A DNA stretch of 64,000 bases. Origin: Microbacterium sp. SORGH_AS_0888. Its GTDB lineage: Bacteria; Actinomycetota; Actinomycetes; Actinomycetales; Microbacteriaceae. Within the stretch, counting starts at the first letter, position 1, and each line of letters begins with the position of its first letter. Position numbers and translations under genes: made by a program. The DNA lies in contig NZ_JAUTAZ010000001.1 of NCBI RefSeq assembly GCF_030818905.1, positions 1,612,001 to 1,676,000 of the forward strand, written 5' to 3'. Under the pieces are notes generated by a model. That model made no database searches and was not told where the DNA came from. It saw nothing but the letters and a program-made list of their open reading frames with translations. This document shows positions 1-7,852 of the stretch, piece by piece.

Positions 1-1604
1 CGGTCCATGAGGGCCGAGACGTGGTTCTCCACGGTCTTCTCGCTCACGCCGAGCTCGGCCGCGATCTCGGCGTTGCGGCTGCCCCGCGCGATCAGGTGGG
101 CGATCTGACGCTGACGGGCGGTCAGCACGGCGAGCTCGTCGCCGACGGGCCGCGCCAGCGCGGCCGCGATCTCGGCCCGCGACCGGGCGCCCGTGAAGCG
201 CAGGATGTCGGCGACGTGCGACTGCACGGTGCGGGGTGAGACGAAGAGGGCCTGCGCGATGGCCTCGTTGCTGTGCCCCTCGGTGACCAGCACCGCGACC
301 TCGCGCTGACGCGGCGTGAGCAGCGCGACACCGCCGACCGCGCTCGGCAGCCGGGGCGAGAGCTCCCGCCACCTGCGCGCGGCGGTCGCGCGCATCGCCT
401 CGTTGCCGACCGCCTGGGACGCCACCGCGACGCGCTCCAACAGCGCGGCGGCGGCCACCGGATCGCTCGCCGACAGCGCGCGGGCCTGCATCATGCGACC
501 GCGCTGCACCTCGGAGATCGCGCCCGCGGCCTCGTCGAGGCGGATCGACGCGAGCGCAAGCGCCTCCGCCTCGGCGAGCCGTCCCGCCGAGACCGCCAGG
601 GCGCCCTGCGTGCGCGTCACGGACGACGCGGCGACCACATGCCGCACCAGCGGAGCCGCCTGCCGCGCGATCAGGCCCGCGCGGTAGCGGTCGCCCCGCT
701 CGAGGGCCGCCTCGACCAACAGCTCGGCGGCGAAGGCGCGGTCCCAGATCTTGCAGCGGGAGAGGTCGGCGCCGGCCGTGGCGACGAGGAGGGACGCGGA
801 GCGCTGCAGCTGTCCGGCGGCGCGGAAGGCCCAGGCGACGTAGAGGCAGGCACCGACCGAGAGGTAGTTGCGGTCCGCACGGGCACGGGCCAGGACGAGC
901 TCGGCGAGGGCCGAGAACCGATCACGGTCGGACGCCAGCGCGGCGCCGTAGCACTCGATCGCACGCAGGACCGTCTCCACGCGCGGCGGGATGCGGTCGT
1001 CGTAGCGCGCGAGGCCCTGCTGGATGCGCCGCACGTCGGCGACACGCGCGTGGAAGGCGTTGCTGCGCGCCGAGAGGAGCTGCAGCGCGAGGGCCGCGCC
1101 GTCCACGGGACCCTCGCGCGTCGCGCTCGCCTGTCCGGGGGCGAGCCCCGACCCGTCGACCAGCTGCTGCGCGGCGTCGAAGGCGCCGGAGCTCAGGGCC
1201 GCCTCGGCGAGGAGATAGCGCGTGAGCAGCGCGCCGCGCCCCGGCTCCGCGAGCAGGGTCGCGACACCGGGCACCGTGATGCCGCTGCGAGCGGCGTGGG
1301 CGGTGCCGGACATCGCGTCGGCCGTGAGCGCGGCCGCGGCGGCCAGCCGCCGCACCGGGGTGCGACATCCCTCCGCCGCTTCCAGCGCCGCTGCGCCGTG
1401 CTCCGCCGCCTCGTCGAATCGGCACGCGGCGACCGCGGCGATCGTCGCGGCCACCTCGCGCAGTGCCCGGTCGCCCGTGCGCTGCGCGGCCACCGGCGCT
1501 CCGAGACGGCGCAGCTCCGCGTCGGCGTCCCCGGTGAACACCGCGAGCAGCGCGCGCTCCGTCACCTGCCAGGCGTCATCGCCGGCATCGCCCCCTGTGA
1601 CCAT
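1..1604 (-). CDS. LuxR-type transcriptional regulator with two tandem HTH domains (C-terminus beyond window)
   Basis: The gene reads leftward off the window edge, so only about 534 N-terminal residues are seen and the stop is missing. The start is ATG at 1604, chosen because GAGGGG lies 5-6 nt upstream. Residues 1 to about 425 are Ala/Arg/Leu-rich and helical, reminiscent of TPR-like sensor regions, and I see no Walker A P-loop, so it is not a typical LAL/MalT ATPase. A LuxR/GerE HTH begins at L429 (LTPRQREVAVLVTEGHSNE, then SPRTVQSHVADIL). A second begins at L494 (LTARQRQIAHLIARGSRNAE, then VSEKTVENHVSALM). Both keep the recognition-helix pattern of the family. Family knowledge makes it a DNA-binding regulator; the target and signal are unknown. 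Confidence 0.85.
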   Translation of the reverse strand, partial: MVTGGDAGDDAWQVTERALLAVFTGDADAELRRLGAPVAAQRTGDRALREVAATIAAVAACRFDEAAEHGAAALEAAEGCRTPVRRLAAAAALTADAMSGTAHAARSGITVPGVATLLAEPGRGALLTRYLLAEAALSSGAFDAAQQLVDGSGLAPGQASATREGPVDGAALALQLLSARSNAFHARVADVRRIQQGLARYDDRIPPRVETVLRAIECYGAALASDRDRFSALAELVLARARADRNYLSVGACLYVAWAFRAAGQLQRSASLLVATAGADLSRCKIWDRAFAAELLVEAALERGDRYRAGLIARQAAPLVRHVVAASSVTRTQGALAVSAGRLAEAEALALASIRLDEAAGAISEVQRGRMMQARALSASDPVAAAALLERVAVASQAVGNEAMRATAARRWRELSPRLPSAVGGVALLTPRQREVAVLVTEGHSNEAIAQALFVSPRTVQSHVADILRFTGARSRAEIAAALARPVGDELAVLTARQRQIAHLIARGSRNAEIAAELGVSEKTVENHVSALMD

Positions 1605-1723
1605 CGATTCCCCTCGGCGCGGAGGTCCCGCCCCGCAGGAAGGATCGTGCCATGCGGCGGGGGTCCGGGGCGCGCCCGCCGACACGATTCCGCCGAAACC
1701 CCTATGTACGGCGGCGCGTGTCG

Positions 1724-2575
1724 TCAGTCGCGCGCGGGAAAGCGCCGGTCGAGCCAGGCCAGCAGGTCGGCGCGCACGTCGGCCTGCTGGATCTCGTTGA
1801 AGATCTCGTGTCGGGCGCCGGGGTACACGAGGGTCGTGACGTCGGTGAAGCCGGAGCGCTCTCGATAGGCCGCGGCCAGCCGGTGCACGCTGCGGGGCCC
1901 GCCCACCGTGTCGTCACCGCCCACCATCAGCAGGGCGGGGACGTCGACGCCCGGATCCCTGCGGGGACGGCCGTACAGACGGACGGCGTCGAGGGGGCCG
2001 AACAGGCGCAGCAGGGGGATGCTCGTCGTGAGCGGATCGGCGAGGAAGGCCCGCCCGACCTCCGGATCGCTCGAGAGCCACTCCACCCCGCTGGCCCCGG
2101 CGCCGGCCCACGGCGCATTGAGGTCACCGGCGTTGAGCCCCGTGGGCGTCCGCAGCGCGGAGCCGGACAGCACGAGGCCGTCGTAGGCGTCGGGGTGACG
2201 GTTCAGCAGGATCTGCGCGAGGAACGAGCCCCACGAATGGCCGAGGAGCACGAGCGGCAGATCGGGGTTCTCCTCGCGGATGAGACGCGAGAGCTGCCAG
2301 AGCGCGGCCACCGCCGCCGGATGGCCGCCTCGACCGAGGCGGCCCAGACGCGCGGGGTCGTGCCACTGCCGCATCCCGGTGCGCCCGTGACCGCGATGGT
2401 CGTCGGCGTACACCGTGTAGCCCGCTCCGGTCAGCGCATCGATGAGGGCGCCGTAGCGCCCCGCGTGCTCGCCCACGCCGTGCAGGAGCTGCACGACCGC
2501 GCGCGGGCTCGCGGTGCGGGCGGGATGGCGGTCGTACACGATGACGACGCCATGGGCGTCGGTGAACTCGGGCAT
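1724..2575 (-). CDS. alpha/beta hydrolase, monoacylglycerol lipase / serine aminopeptidase S33 type
   Basis: This is a 283-aa protein without signal peptide, so probably cytoplasmic. The nucleophile elbow is GHSWGS with Ser114, and an HG-dipeptide oxyanion region (HGVGEHAGRY) lies at residues 32-41. A DDH-RGHGRTG stretch follows near residue 60, as in lysophospholipase/monoglyceride lipases. A plausible acid is in MVGGDDTVGG and the catalytic His in GARHEIFNE near the C-terminus. The expected role is hydrolysis of monoacylglycerols or similar lipid esters; the true substrate cannot be read from sequence. The start at 2575 has TAGCGT exactly 6 nt upstream, suggesting a leaderless transcript. 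It sits upstream of the LuxR-type gene in the same direction but with 119 nt between them. Confidence 0.88.
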   Translation of the reverse strand: MPEFTDAHGVVIVYDRHPARTASPRAVVQLLHGVGEHAGRYGALIDALTGAGYTVYADDHRGHGRTGMRQWHDPARLGRLGRGGHPAAVAALWQLSRLIREENPDLPLVLLGHSWGSFLAQILLNRHPDAYDGLVLSGSALRTPTGLNAGDLNAPWAGAGASGVEWLSSDPEVGRAFLADPLTTSIPLLRLFGPLDAVRLYGRPRRDPGVDVPALLMVGGDDTVGGPRSVHRLAAAYRERSGFTDVTTLVYPGARHEIFNEIQQADVRADLLAWLDRRFPARD

Positions 2576-2612
2576 CCCCTCACGCTAGAGCACGGCGTGC
2601 GCGCCCTCCGCC

Positions 2613-2729
2613 TCACTCCGGTCGGCGGGGAAGCAGCTCGCCGTCGACGACGTCGATCCCGGGGACCTCTTCGAACGTGAGTGCGTCGTCGTGGTTCTCG
2701 GGCACGGAACCGTCGGGTCTCGGTTGCAT
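2613..2729 (-). CDS. 38-aa acidic small protein with perfect Shine-Dalgarno
   Basis: An open frame of 38 codons starts at ATG 2729 and ends with TGA at 2613. The sequence AAGGAGGT, fully complementary to the 16S 3' end, lies 5 nt before the ATG, which is the best ribosome binding site in the window. The product begins MQPRPDGSVPENHDD and continues through FEEVPGIDVVDGELLP. It is rich in Asp/Glu/Pro, with no membrane segment or Cys. Longer frames overlapping it are Arg/Ser/Pro-rich shadows. It lies 37 nt upstream of the alpha/beta hydrolase start and could be translated from the same region. I do not recognise the family; existence is inferred from the ribosome binding site and composition. 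Confidence 0.6.
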   Translation of the reverse strand: MQPRPDGSVPENHDDALTFEEVPGIDVVDGELLPRRPE

Positions 2730-2856
2730 GTGCCACCTCCTTGGATCGCTCGGGGTCGATCAGCGCCCGCGGTCCAGGATGCGCCGCCCACCGGCGGCGG
2801 GAAGCGGCCTTGACACACCGGCGGTCCGAGCCTAGACCCGGAGCCTGCGGAAAGGA

Positions 2857-3174
2857 TCAGGCCGTCTGGGGCGGGAGCTCGTCCGCGGGCTCGGGCACGA
2901 TCGACAGCCCGTTCGGCCCAGAGGCGGCGAGCATGAGCTCCTCGACCCAGGCGCGGTTGATGCGCGGCGGGCGACTGCCGTAGAAGTGGAACTGGAGCGG
3001 AACGGAAGGGTGCACCCAGAAGCTGCGTCGGCCGCTGCCGTCGCCGACCTCGACGTCGAACATGAACGGCTCGGCTCGGCGCAGCTTGTTCATGATGACG
3101 ATCCGGAGATGCGCGAGTGTGCGGTCCTCGATGTCCACGGCGTTCGCGTTGGTGTCATAGATGAATCGGCCCAC
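2857..3174 (-). CDS. conserved ~105-aa protein, paralogue of the divergent neighbour
   Basis: A 105-aa protein starts at GTG 3174 (VGRFIYDTNANAV). It shares a clear pattern with the protein encoded divergently at 3244: IDIEDR-LAHL-VI--KLRR-E-F, then W-HPS-PL-F-F, then EEL---A with a G(I/L) motif near the end. The proteins are therefore paralogues. From memory, similar ~100-aa proteins are common in Microbacteriaceae and are sometimes labelled ATP-dependent DNA ligase without any ligase motif. No nucleotide-binding or catalytic motif is visible here, so I leave function open. The start was chosen from homology and from TATGCT (3181-3186 on this strand) lying exactly 6 nt upstream, which fits leaderless translation. 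A longer frame extends upstream but antisense to the partner. Confidence 0.8.
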   Translation of the reverse strand: MGRFIYDTNANAVDIEDRTLAHLRIVIMNKLRRAEPFMFDVEVGDGSGRRSFWVHPSVPLQFHFYGSRPPRINRAWVEELMLAASGPNGLSIVPEPADELPPQTA

Positions 3175-3243
3175 GCACCGAGCATAAACGGCTGATGTCA
3201 CGCGTTCTGCCCTGGCGCGGACGATCCGAGCTATGGTGAGCAC

Positions 3244-3567
3244 ATGGGCACGATCTACTACGGCGGCTCCAGCACGCCGATCGACATCGAAGACCGCGCC
3301 CTGGCGCATCTGAAGGTGGTCATCGCCACGAAGCTCCGCCGTGGCGAGAGCTTCACGCTCTCCTGGCGCCACCCGGACGACGCCCCGCGGGGCCGGACGA
3401 CCGTGTGGCTGCACCCCTCGATCCCGTTGCGTTTCGTCTTCGACGACCCGGAGCCGGCGACCCTCAGCCGCGAGTGGATCGAAGAGCTCGCGAACTCCGC
3501 GAACTCGTCCGGCGGCATCCTCCTCGTCGCCGAGCACCTCACCAACGGCGCGACGGCGGCGTCCTGA
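3244..3567 (+). CDS. conserved ~107-aa protein, paralogue of the divergent neighbour
   Basis: A 107-aa protein begins MGTIYYGGSSTPIDIEDRA. Its conserved blocks match the divergent gene ending at 2857: DIEDRALAHLKVVIATKLRR, a tryptophan-HPSIPLRF strand and EWIEELANSANSSGG. There is no signal peptide or membrane segment. The start ATG 3244 is preceded by TATGGT exactly 6 nt away (3232-3237), indicating a leaderless mRNA. The two promoters share a 69-nt divergent region, so the pair probably arose by inverted duplication or is co-regulated. It ends 9 nt before the convergent lytic transglycosylase. Function is unknown; a DNA ligase assignment is not supported by any residue seen. Confidence 0.85.
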   Translation: MGTIYYGGSSTPIDIEDRALAHLKVVIATKLRRGESFTLSWRHPDDAPRGRTTVWLHPSIPLRFVFDDPEPATLSREWIEELANSANSSGGILLVAEHLTNGATAAS

Positions 3568-3576
3568 TCGCACGCG

Positions 3577-4359
3577 TCAGCCGCTGACCGCGGCCGCGTA
3601 ACGGTTCGCGGCGTCGGCGACGGCGTCGACATAGCTGTCGAGGTGGTTGTAGGAGAAGACGGCGCGACGCCACTCCTCCGGCGAGGAGACGGAGCCGTCG
3701 GCGCAGAGGTAGCGGGCCGCGGCGAGCGCGGCGTCGTCGATGTCGTCCGGGCTCGCCCTGCCGTCCCCGTCCGCGTCGGCGCCCCAGCGGCGCCAGGTCT
3801 CGGGGATGACCTGGAGGGGCCCCATCGCGCGATCCCACGTCGCATCGCCGTCCCACGCATCGCCGTCGGTGTCGGCGATCGCCGCGACGCCCGCGCCGTC
3901 GAGCGCCGGACCCCGGATGGCCGGCGCCGGGAACCCGTCCTCGCCGAGCACGGATCCGCCATGCCTGCCGTGATCGGACTCGATCGCGCCGAGGCCGGCG
4001 AGGGTGTTCCAGCCGAGCCCGCACTCCGGGGCCTCAGCGCCGAGCACGAGCGCCGCAGAGGCGTAGGCGAACAGGGCGCGGACGGGGATGCCGGTGGCCG
4101 CCGCGACCTCGGCCGCCCAGCCCGCATCGACCCGCGCGACCGCGGCGCCGGGCCCCGCGGCGCCGTCCTCGACCGCATCCGGCAAGCGCGCCTCGGCGAC
4201 GGGCGCCGAGCTCGCGGAGGCCACGGGCTGCCGCGGCGGCTCGCGGTGCGTCACCTGCGCAGCGGCGAGCGCGCCGACCGCGAACGCCGCGAGGGCCCCG
4301 AGCGCCAGCACGAGCGCCAGACGCCCGAGGATCGGCTGCCCGGCGGCTGAGCGTGCCAT
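3577..4359 (-). CDS. secreted or membrane-anchored lytic murein transglycosylase (MltB/SLT_2-like)
   Basis: A 260-aa protein starts at ATG 4359, with GGGAGG about 9 nt upstream. Residues about 12-34 form a signal-anchor or signal peptide (LALVLALGALAAFAVGALAAA). The catalytic region follows, with the acid in LGAIESDHGRHGG and the downstream MGPLQVIPETWRRWGADA signature typical of MltB-like transglycosylases. Next come a DGDGRASPDDIDDAALAAARYLC segment and FSYNHLDSYVDAVADAA at the C-terminus. The enzyme should cleave peptidoglycan glycan strands on the outer face of the membrane. An in-frame extension to 4548 would run into the alarmone synthetase and has poor composition, so it is rejected. 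It converges on the small paralogue gene with only 9 nt between stops. Confidence 0.88.
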   Translation of the reverse strand: MARSAAGQPILGRLALVLALGALAAFAVGALAAAQVTHREPPRQPVASASSAPVAEARLPDAVEDGAAGPGAAVARVDAGWAAEVAAATGIPVRALFAYASAALVLGAEAPECGLGWNTLAGLGAIESDHGRHGGSVLGEDGFPAPAIRGPALDGAGVAAIADTDGDAWDGDATWDRAMGPLQVIPETWRRWGADADGDGRASPDDIDDAALAAARYLCADGSVSSPEEWRRAVFSYNHLDSYVDAVADAANRYAAAVSG

Positions 4360-4450
4360 GTCGTTCGGCCTCCCGGCGGATACGGCGGATACGCGGTCGC
4401 GGCGCGACCCGCGGCACGCTACCACGGCGAGGGGGACGGGAGCGAGCCGC

Positions 4451-5134
4451 TCAGACCGGCATGCCGGGCTCTGCCGTGCGGTGGTCGCGGAGCTCGCGAT
4501 GGAGTCGCTCCATCCGCTCGTCGAGCGCGGCGGCCGTGTCGGCGGCATCCTTCAGGCTCCCGACGAGGTGGTCGGGGACCGACCCGGCGTACTTGTAATG
4601 GATCTTGTGCTCGAGGCTCGCCCAGAAGTCCATCGCGATCGTGCGGAACTGGACCTCGACGGGCACCTGCACCGTGCCCGTCGAGAGGAACACGGGCACC
4701 TCGACGATCGCGTGCAGGCTCTTGTAGCCGTTCGGCTTCGGCTCGGCGATGTAGTCCTTCACCGCGCGCACCGTGATGTCGTCCTGCCGGGTGAGCAGGT
4801 CGAACAGCCGGTACGCGTCGGCCGTGAAGCTGCACGTGACGCGGACGCCGGCCACATCGGTGATGTGCTCGCGGATCGACTCGAACCCGGGATCGATGCC
4901 CTTGCGCGCCACCTTCTCGACGAGGCTGTCGGGCGACTTGACCCGGCTCGTCACATGCTCGATCGGGTTGTAGTCGTGCATGTTCAGGAACTCGTCGCGG
5001 AGGATCGAGATCTTGGTCTCGATCTCCTGCATCCCGAAGCGATACTCCAGCAGGAAGCGCTGGATCTGATCACGGGCGGCATGGAGCTCGGCGATCGAGA
5101 CGTAGACGGGCTCCGCGTCGAGGGGAATCGTCAT
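4451..5134 (-). CDS. small alarmone synthetase, RelA/SpoT domain (RelQ-like)
   Basis: A 227-aa single-domain protein contains the RelA/SpoT synthetase fold: RVKSPDSLVEKVARKG, DVAGVRVTCSF, KPNGYKSLHAIV and VEVQFRTIAMDFWASLEHK. The last is the nucleotide-binding and catalytic EVQxRT...EH(K) block. There is no HD hydrolase, TGS or ACT domain, so it should only make (p)ppGpp from ATP plus GDP/GTP and not degrade it. The length suits the RelP/RelQ class. The N- and C-terminal helices are charged and may mediate oligomerisation. The start ATG 5134 has TAGGGT 7 nt upstream and no good Shine-Dalgarno, again a leaderless layout. It is followed by the lytic transglycosylase 91 nt downstream and may be co-transcribed. 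Confidence 0.93.
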   Translation of the reverse strand: MTIPLDAEPVYVSIAELHAARDQIQRFLLEYRFGMQEIETKISILRDEFLNMHDYNPIEHVTSRVKSPDSLVEKVARKGIDPGFESIREHITDVAGVRVTCSFTADAYRLFDLLTRQDDITVRAVKDYIAEPKPNGYKSLHAIVEVPVFLSTGTVQVPVEVQFRTIAMDFWASLEHKIHYKYAGSVPDHLVGSLKDAADTAAALDERMERLHRELRDHRTAEPGMPV

Positions 5135-5191
5135 GCGCCCGACCCTACGACCCGTTGCTGGGAGCCGACGATGCGTCGCGCGCCGGCCGCG

Positions 5192-6496
5192 TCACGCCGC
5201 GAGCACGGATGCCGCCTGCCGTGCGGCGCCGAGCGCCACGTACTCGCCGGGAGCCGGCACCTCGACCGGAAGCCCCAGCACGCCCGGCGCGACCGCGCGC
5301 ACCGCGGGCGACTGGGCGGCGCCCCCGATCAGCAGCGCCCGGCGCAGCGGCACGCCGAGCTCGCGGAGGGCGTCCAGGCCCGCGCCCAGACCCGAGAGCA
5401 TGCCCTCGACCGCCGCGCGCGCGAGGTTCTCCCGCGTCGTGGAGGCCAGCGTCATCCCCGTCAGCGATGCGGTCGCATCCGGGAGGTTGGGCGTGCGCTC
5501 CCCCTCGAAGTAGGGCACGAGGGTCAGCCCCGCCGCCCCCGGCTCGGCGGCGAGGGCGAGGTCGCTGAGACCGGCGTGGTCGACGCCCAGCAGCCGCGCG
5601 ATCGCGTCGAGGACACGGGCCGCGTTGAGCGTGACCACGATCGGCAGGTAGCTGCCCGAGGCGTCGGCGAACCCCGCGACCGTCCCGGAGGGATCGATCG
5701 TCCGCTCGGCGCTGACCGCGAACACCGTGCCGCTGGTGCCGATCGAGACGACGACATCCCCCGCGGCGGCCCCCACGCCCAGCGCAGCGCCGGCGTTGTC
5801 CCCCGCGCCGGGGCCGACGCGGCGACCCTCGGCATCCGTGACCCACTGCGACGGCCCGAGCACGCGCGGCAGGATCGCGTCGTGGCCGAGGGCGGCCACG
5901 AGCAGCTCGCGGTCGTAGTCGCCGGTGTCGGGACGCCAGTAGCCGGTGCCGGAGGCGTCGGAGCGGTCGGTGACGAGCTCCTCGAGCACCGGACCGCGCG
6001 GCGACTCGCCGGCGGGGCCGAACCCGCGCAGCCGCCAGGTGAGCCAGTCGTGCGGGAGGGCGACGGCGGCGACGCGCGACGCGCGATGCGGCTCGGCGTC
6101 GCGGAGCCAGCGGAGCTTGGTGATCGTGAACGACGCGACCGGCACGAGCCCCGTGCGCTCGGCGAGCGCCGGGGCGCCGAACTCGGCGATGAGGTCGCGC
6201 GCCGCTCCCGCCGAGCGGGTGTCGTTCCACAGCAGCGCGGGGCGCACGACGCGGCCCTCCGCGTCGAGGGCGACCATGCCGTGCTGCTGGCCGCCGATCG
6301 ACCAGGCCGCGACATCCGCCAGACCACCGGCATCCGCGATCGCCGCCTGCAGGGCGTCCCACCAGGCGGCGGGGTCGACCTCCGTGCCGTCGGGGTGCGA
6401 CGCGCGCCCCTGCCGGACGATCTCCCCGGTGGCCGTGTCGACCACGACGACCTTGCACGACTGGGTCGACGAGTCGACCCCCGCCACGAGCGCCAT
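5192..6496 (-). CDS. xylB: xylulokinase (FGGY family)
   Basis: A 434-aa FGGY kinase begins [20 protein letters not shown], the N-terminal phosphate-binding motif of xylulokinases. [12 protein letters not shown] and LLWNDTRS follow. The catalytic Asp is in [13 protein letters not shown], and the C-terminal adenosine motif [13 protein letters not shown] completes the fold. It phosphorylates D-xylulose to xylulose-5-phosphate in the cytoplasm. The start at 6496 has a strong GAAGGAGGGG ribosome site. It lies downstream of xylA in the same direction, separated by 112 nt that contain a long palindrome (6521-6595), so the two genes are likely one transcript with differential expression. Length is slightly short for the family but complete. 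Confidence 0.95.
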   Translation of the reverse strand: MALVAGVDSSTQSCKVVVVDTATGEIVRQGRASHPDGTEVDPAAWWDALQAAIADAGGLADVAAWSIGGQQHGMVALDAEGRVVRPALLWNDTRSAGAARDLIAEFGAPALAERTGLVPVASFTITKLRWLRDAEPHRASRVAAVALPHDWLTWRLRGFGPAGESPRGPVLEELVTDRSDASGTGYWRPDTGDYDRELLVAALGHDAILPRVLGPSQWVTDAEGRRVGPGAGDNAGAALGVGAAAGDVVVSIGTSGTVFAVSAERTIDPSGTVAGFADASGSYLPIVVTLNAARVLDAIARLLGVDHAGLSDLALAAEPGAAGLTLVPYFEGERTPNLPDATASLTGMTLASTTRENLARAAVEGMLSGLGAGLDALRELGVPLRRALLIGGAAQSPAVRAVAPGVLGLPVEVPAPGEYVALGAARQAASVLAA

Positions 6497-6520
6497 GGCG
6501 CCCCTCCTTCGTACTGGCTT

Positions 6521-6595
6521 ACCGCGAGACCAGTCCGCGGCGCCGAGACCGGCGGGAAACCCACCGGTCTCGGCGCGCGAGACTGGTCTCGCGGT
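6521..6595. repeat. 75-bp palindromic element, family 1 copy A, between xylA and xylB
   Basis: The left arm (6521-6552) pairs with the right arm (6564-6595). A 15-bp outer stem (ACCGCGAGACCAGTC) and a 13-bp inner stem (GCGCCGAGACCGG) are separated by a mismatched 4-nt bulge. The loop is 11 nt. A second copy with identical stems is at 17338-17412. On the xylA-xylB transcript it would form a very stable hairpin just after the xylA stop. It has no T-tract, so it looks more like a REP-type element or mRNA stabiliser than a classic terminator. Confidence 0.9.
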
Positions 6596-6608
6596 CAGGG
6601 GATGCGGG

Positions 6609-7796
6609 TCAGCGCGCGCCGAGCAGGTGCTCGGTCGCGAGCTGCTGAAGCCGCACGAAGCCGAAGCCCTTGCCGCCGAAGTACTCGTCGGCCGCGAAGT
6701 CCTCATAGGCGGAGCGGTCGGCGACGAAGTCGTCGTACGTCTCGCCCTCGCCGAACGTCGGCTGCGCGAGCTCCGGGACGCGGGCGGCGGCGAGCGCCTC
6801 CTGCACCTCGGGGTCGGCGCGGAACGCGGCCGCACGCTCCTTGAGCAGCAGGTAGGTGCGCATGTTGGCCGCGGCCGACTCCCAGACGCCGGTCTCGTCC
6901 TCGGTGCGGGAGGGCTTGTAGTCGAAGTGGCGCGGGCCGTCGTAGGCCGGGACTCCGCCGGGACCGCCGTTCTCGAGCAGGTCGACGAGGGCGAACGCGT
7001 TGTGCAGGTCGCCGTGGCCGAACACGAGGTCCTGGTCGTACTTGATGCCCCGCTGACCGTTGAGGTCGATGTGGAAGAGCTTGCCGTGATACAGCGCCTG
7101 GGCGATGCCGGCGGCGAAGTTCAGACCCGCCATCTGCTCGTGCCCGACCTCGGGGTTCAGTCCCACGAGCTCGGGACGCTCGAGCGAGTCGATGAAGGCG
7201 AGCGCGTGCCCGAGCGTCGGAAGCAGGATGTCGCCGCGGGGCTCGTTCGGCTTCGGCTCGATCGCGAAGCGGATGTCGTAGCCCTTGTCGACGACGTAGT
7301 CGCCGAGGAAGTTGACGGCCTCGCGGTAGCGCTCGAGCGCCTGGCGGATGTCCTTCGCGGAGTCGTACTCGGCGCCCTCGCGGCCGCCCCACATGACGAA
7401 CGTCTTGGCGCCGAGCTCGGCGCCAAGGTCGAGCTGGCGCAGCACCTTGCGGATCGCGTACCGGCGCACGGCGCGGTCGTTGGAGGTGAAGCCGCCGTCC
7501 TTGAAGACCGGGGCGCTGAAGAGGTTGGTCGTCACCATCGGCACGGTCAGGCCCGTGTCCGCCAGCGCGCCCTTGAGACGGTCGATCTGCGTCTGGCGCT
7601 CGGCCTCCGTCGAGCCGAAGGCGAAGAGGTCGTCGTCGTGGAAGGTGAGCCCGTAGGCACCGAGCTCGGCGAGCTTCTCGACGGCGTGCACGACGTCGAG
7701 AGCGGGGCGGGTCGGCCCGCCGAACGGGTCGGCGCCGTTGTAGCCGATGGTCCAGAGACCGAACGTGAACTTGTCGGCGGGGGTGGGGGTGGGCAT
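6609..7796 (-). CDS. xylA: xylose isomerase
   Basis: A 395-aa protein of the short actinobacterial class isomerises D-xylose to D-xylulose. Visible motifs are the catalytic pair in TFHDDD (His53, Asp56), the metal ligands in [10 protein letters not shown] and GHEQMAGLN, and [17 protein letters not shown]. These are hallmark motifs of the TIM-barrel xylose isomerase family. The ATG at 7796 has GAAGGAG 5 nt upstream. The gene is divergent from the ROK repressor at 7853; a TAGTAT -10 candidate (7837-7842) and a GTTG-N7-CAAC inverted repeat lie between them. xylB follows downstream beyond the family-1 palindrome. Together they feed xylose into the pentose phosphate pathway. Confidence 0.97.
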   Translation of the reverse strand: MPTPTPADKFTFGLWTIGYNGADPFGGPTRPALDVVHAVEKLAELGAYGLTFHDDDLFAFGSTEAERQTQIDRLKGALADTGLTVPMVTTNLFSAPVFKDGGFTSNDRAVRRYAIRKVLRQLDLGAELGAKTFVMWGGREGAEYDSAKDIRQALERYREAVNFLGDYVVDKGYDIRFAIEPKPNEPRGDILLPTLGHALAFIDSLERPELVGLNPEVGHEQMAGLNFAAGIAQALYHGKLFHIDLNGQRGIKYDQDLVFGHGDLHNAFALVDLLENGGPGGVPAYDGPRHFDYKPSRTEDETGVWESAAANMRTYLLLKERAAAFRADPEVQEALAAARVPELAQPTFGEGETYDDFVADRSAYEDFAADEYFGGKGFGFVRLQQLATEHLLGAR

Positions 7797-7821
7797 GTCG
7801 CTCCTTCGCGCGAGTCAATAA

Positions 7822-7836
7822 GTTGCCGCTCACAAC
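7822..7836. promoter_or_regulatory. candidate XylR operator in the xylA-xylR divergent region
   Basis: GTTG-ccgctca-CAAC is an inverted repeat with a 7-nt spacer. It sits just downstream of a TAGTAT -10 candidate for xylA (7837-7842, minus strand), so a bound repressor would cover the xylA transcription start. The divergent ROK gene has its own TACGAT box at 7841-7846. Half-sites are short, so confidence is modest. Confidence 0.45.
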
Positions 7837-7852
7837 ATACTACGATGTGACG

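Noticed and set aside
2857..3567. DNA ligase annotation for the two ~105-aa paralogues
   Set aside because: No nucleotidyltransferase KxDG motif or OB fold is visible, and the proteins are far too short.
4088..6844. Long open plus-strand frame of over 900 codons across the alarmone synthetase and xylB
   Set aside because: It is antisense to two clearly identified genes, its product is Arg/His/Gly-rich with no domain, and high GC makes long antisense frames common.
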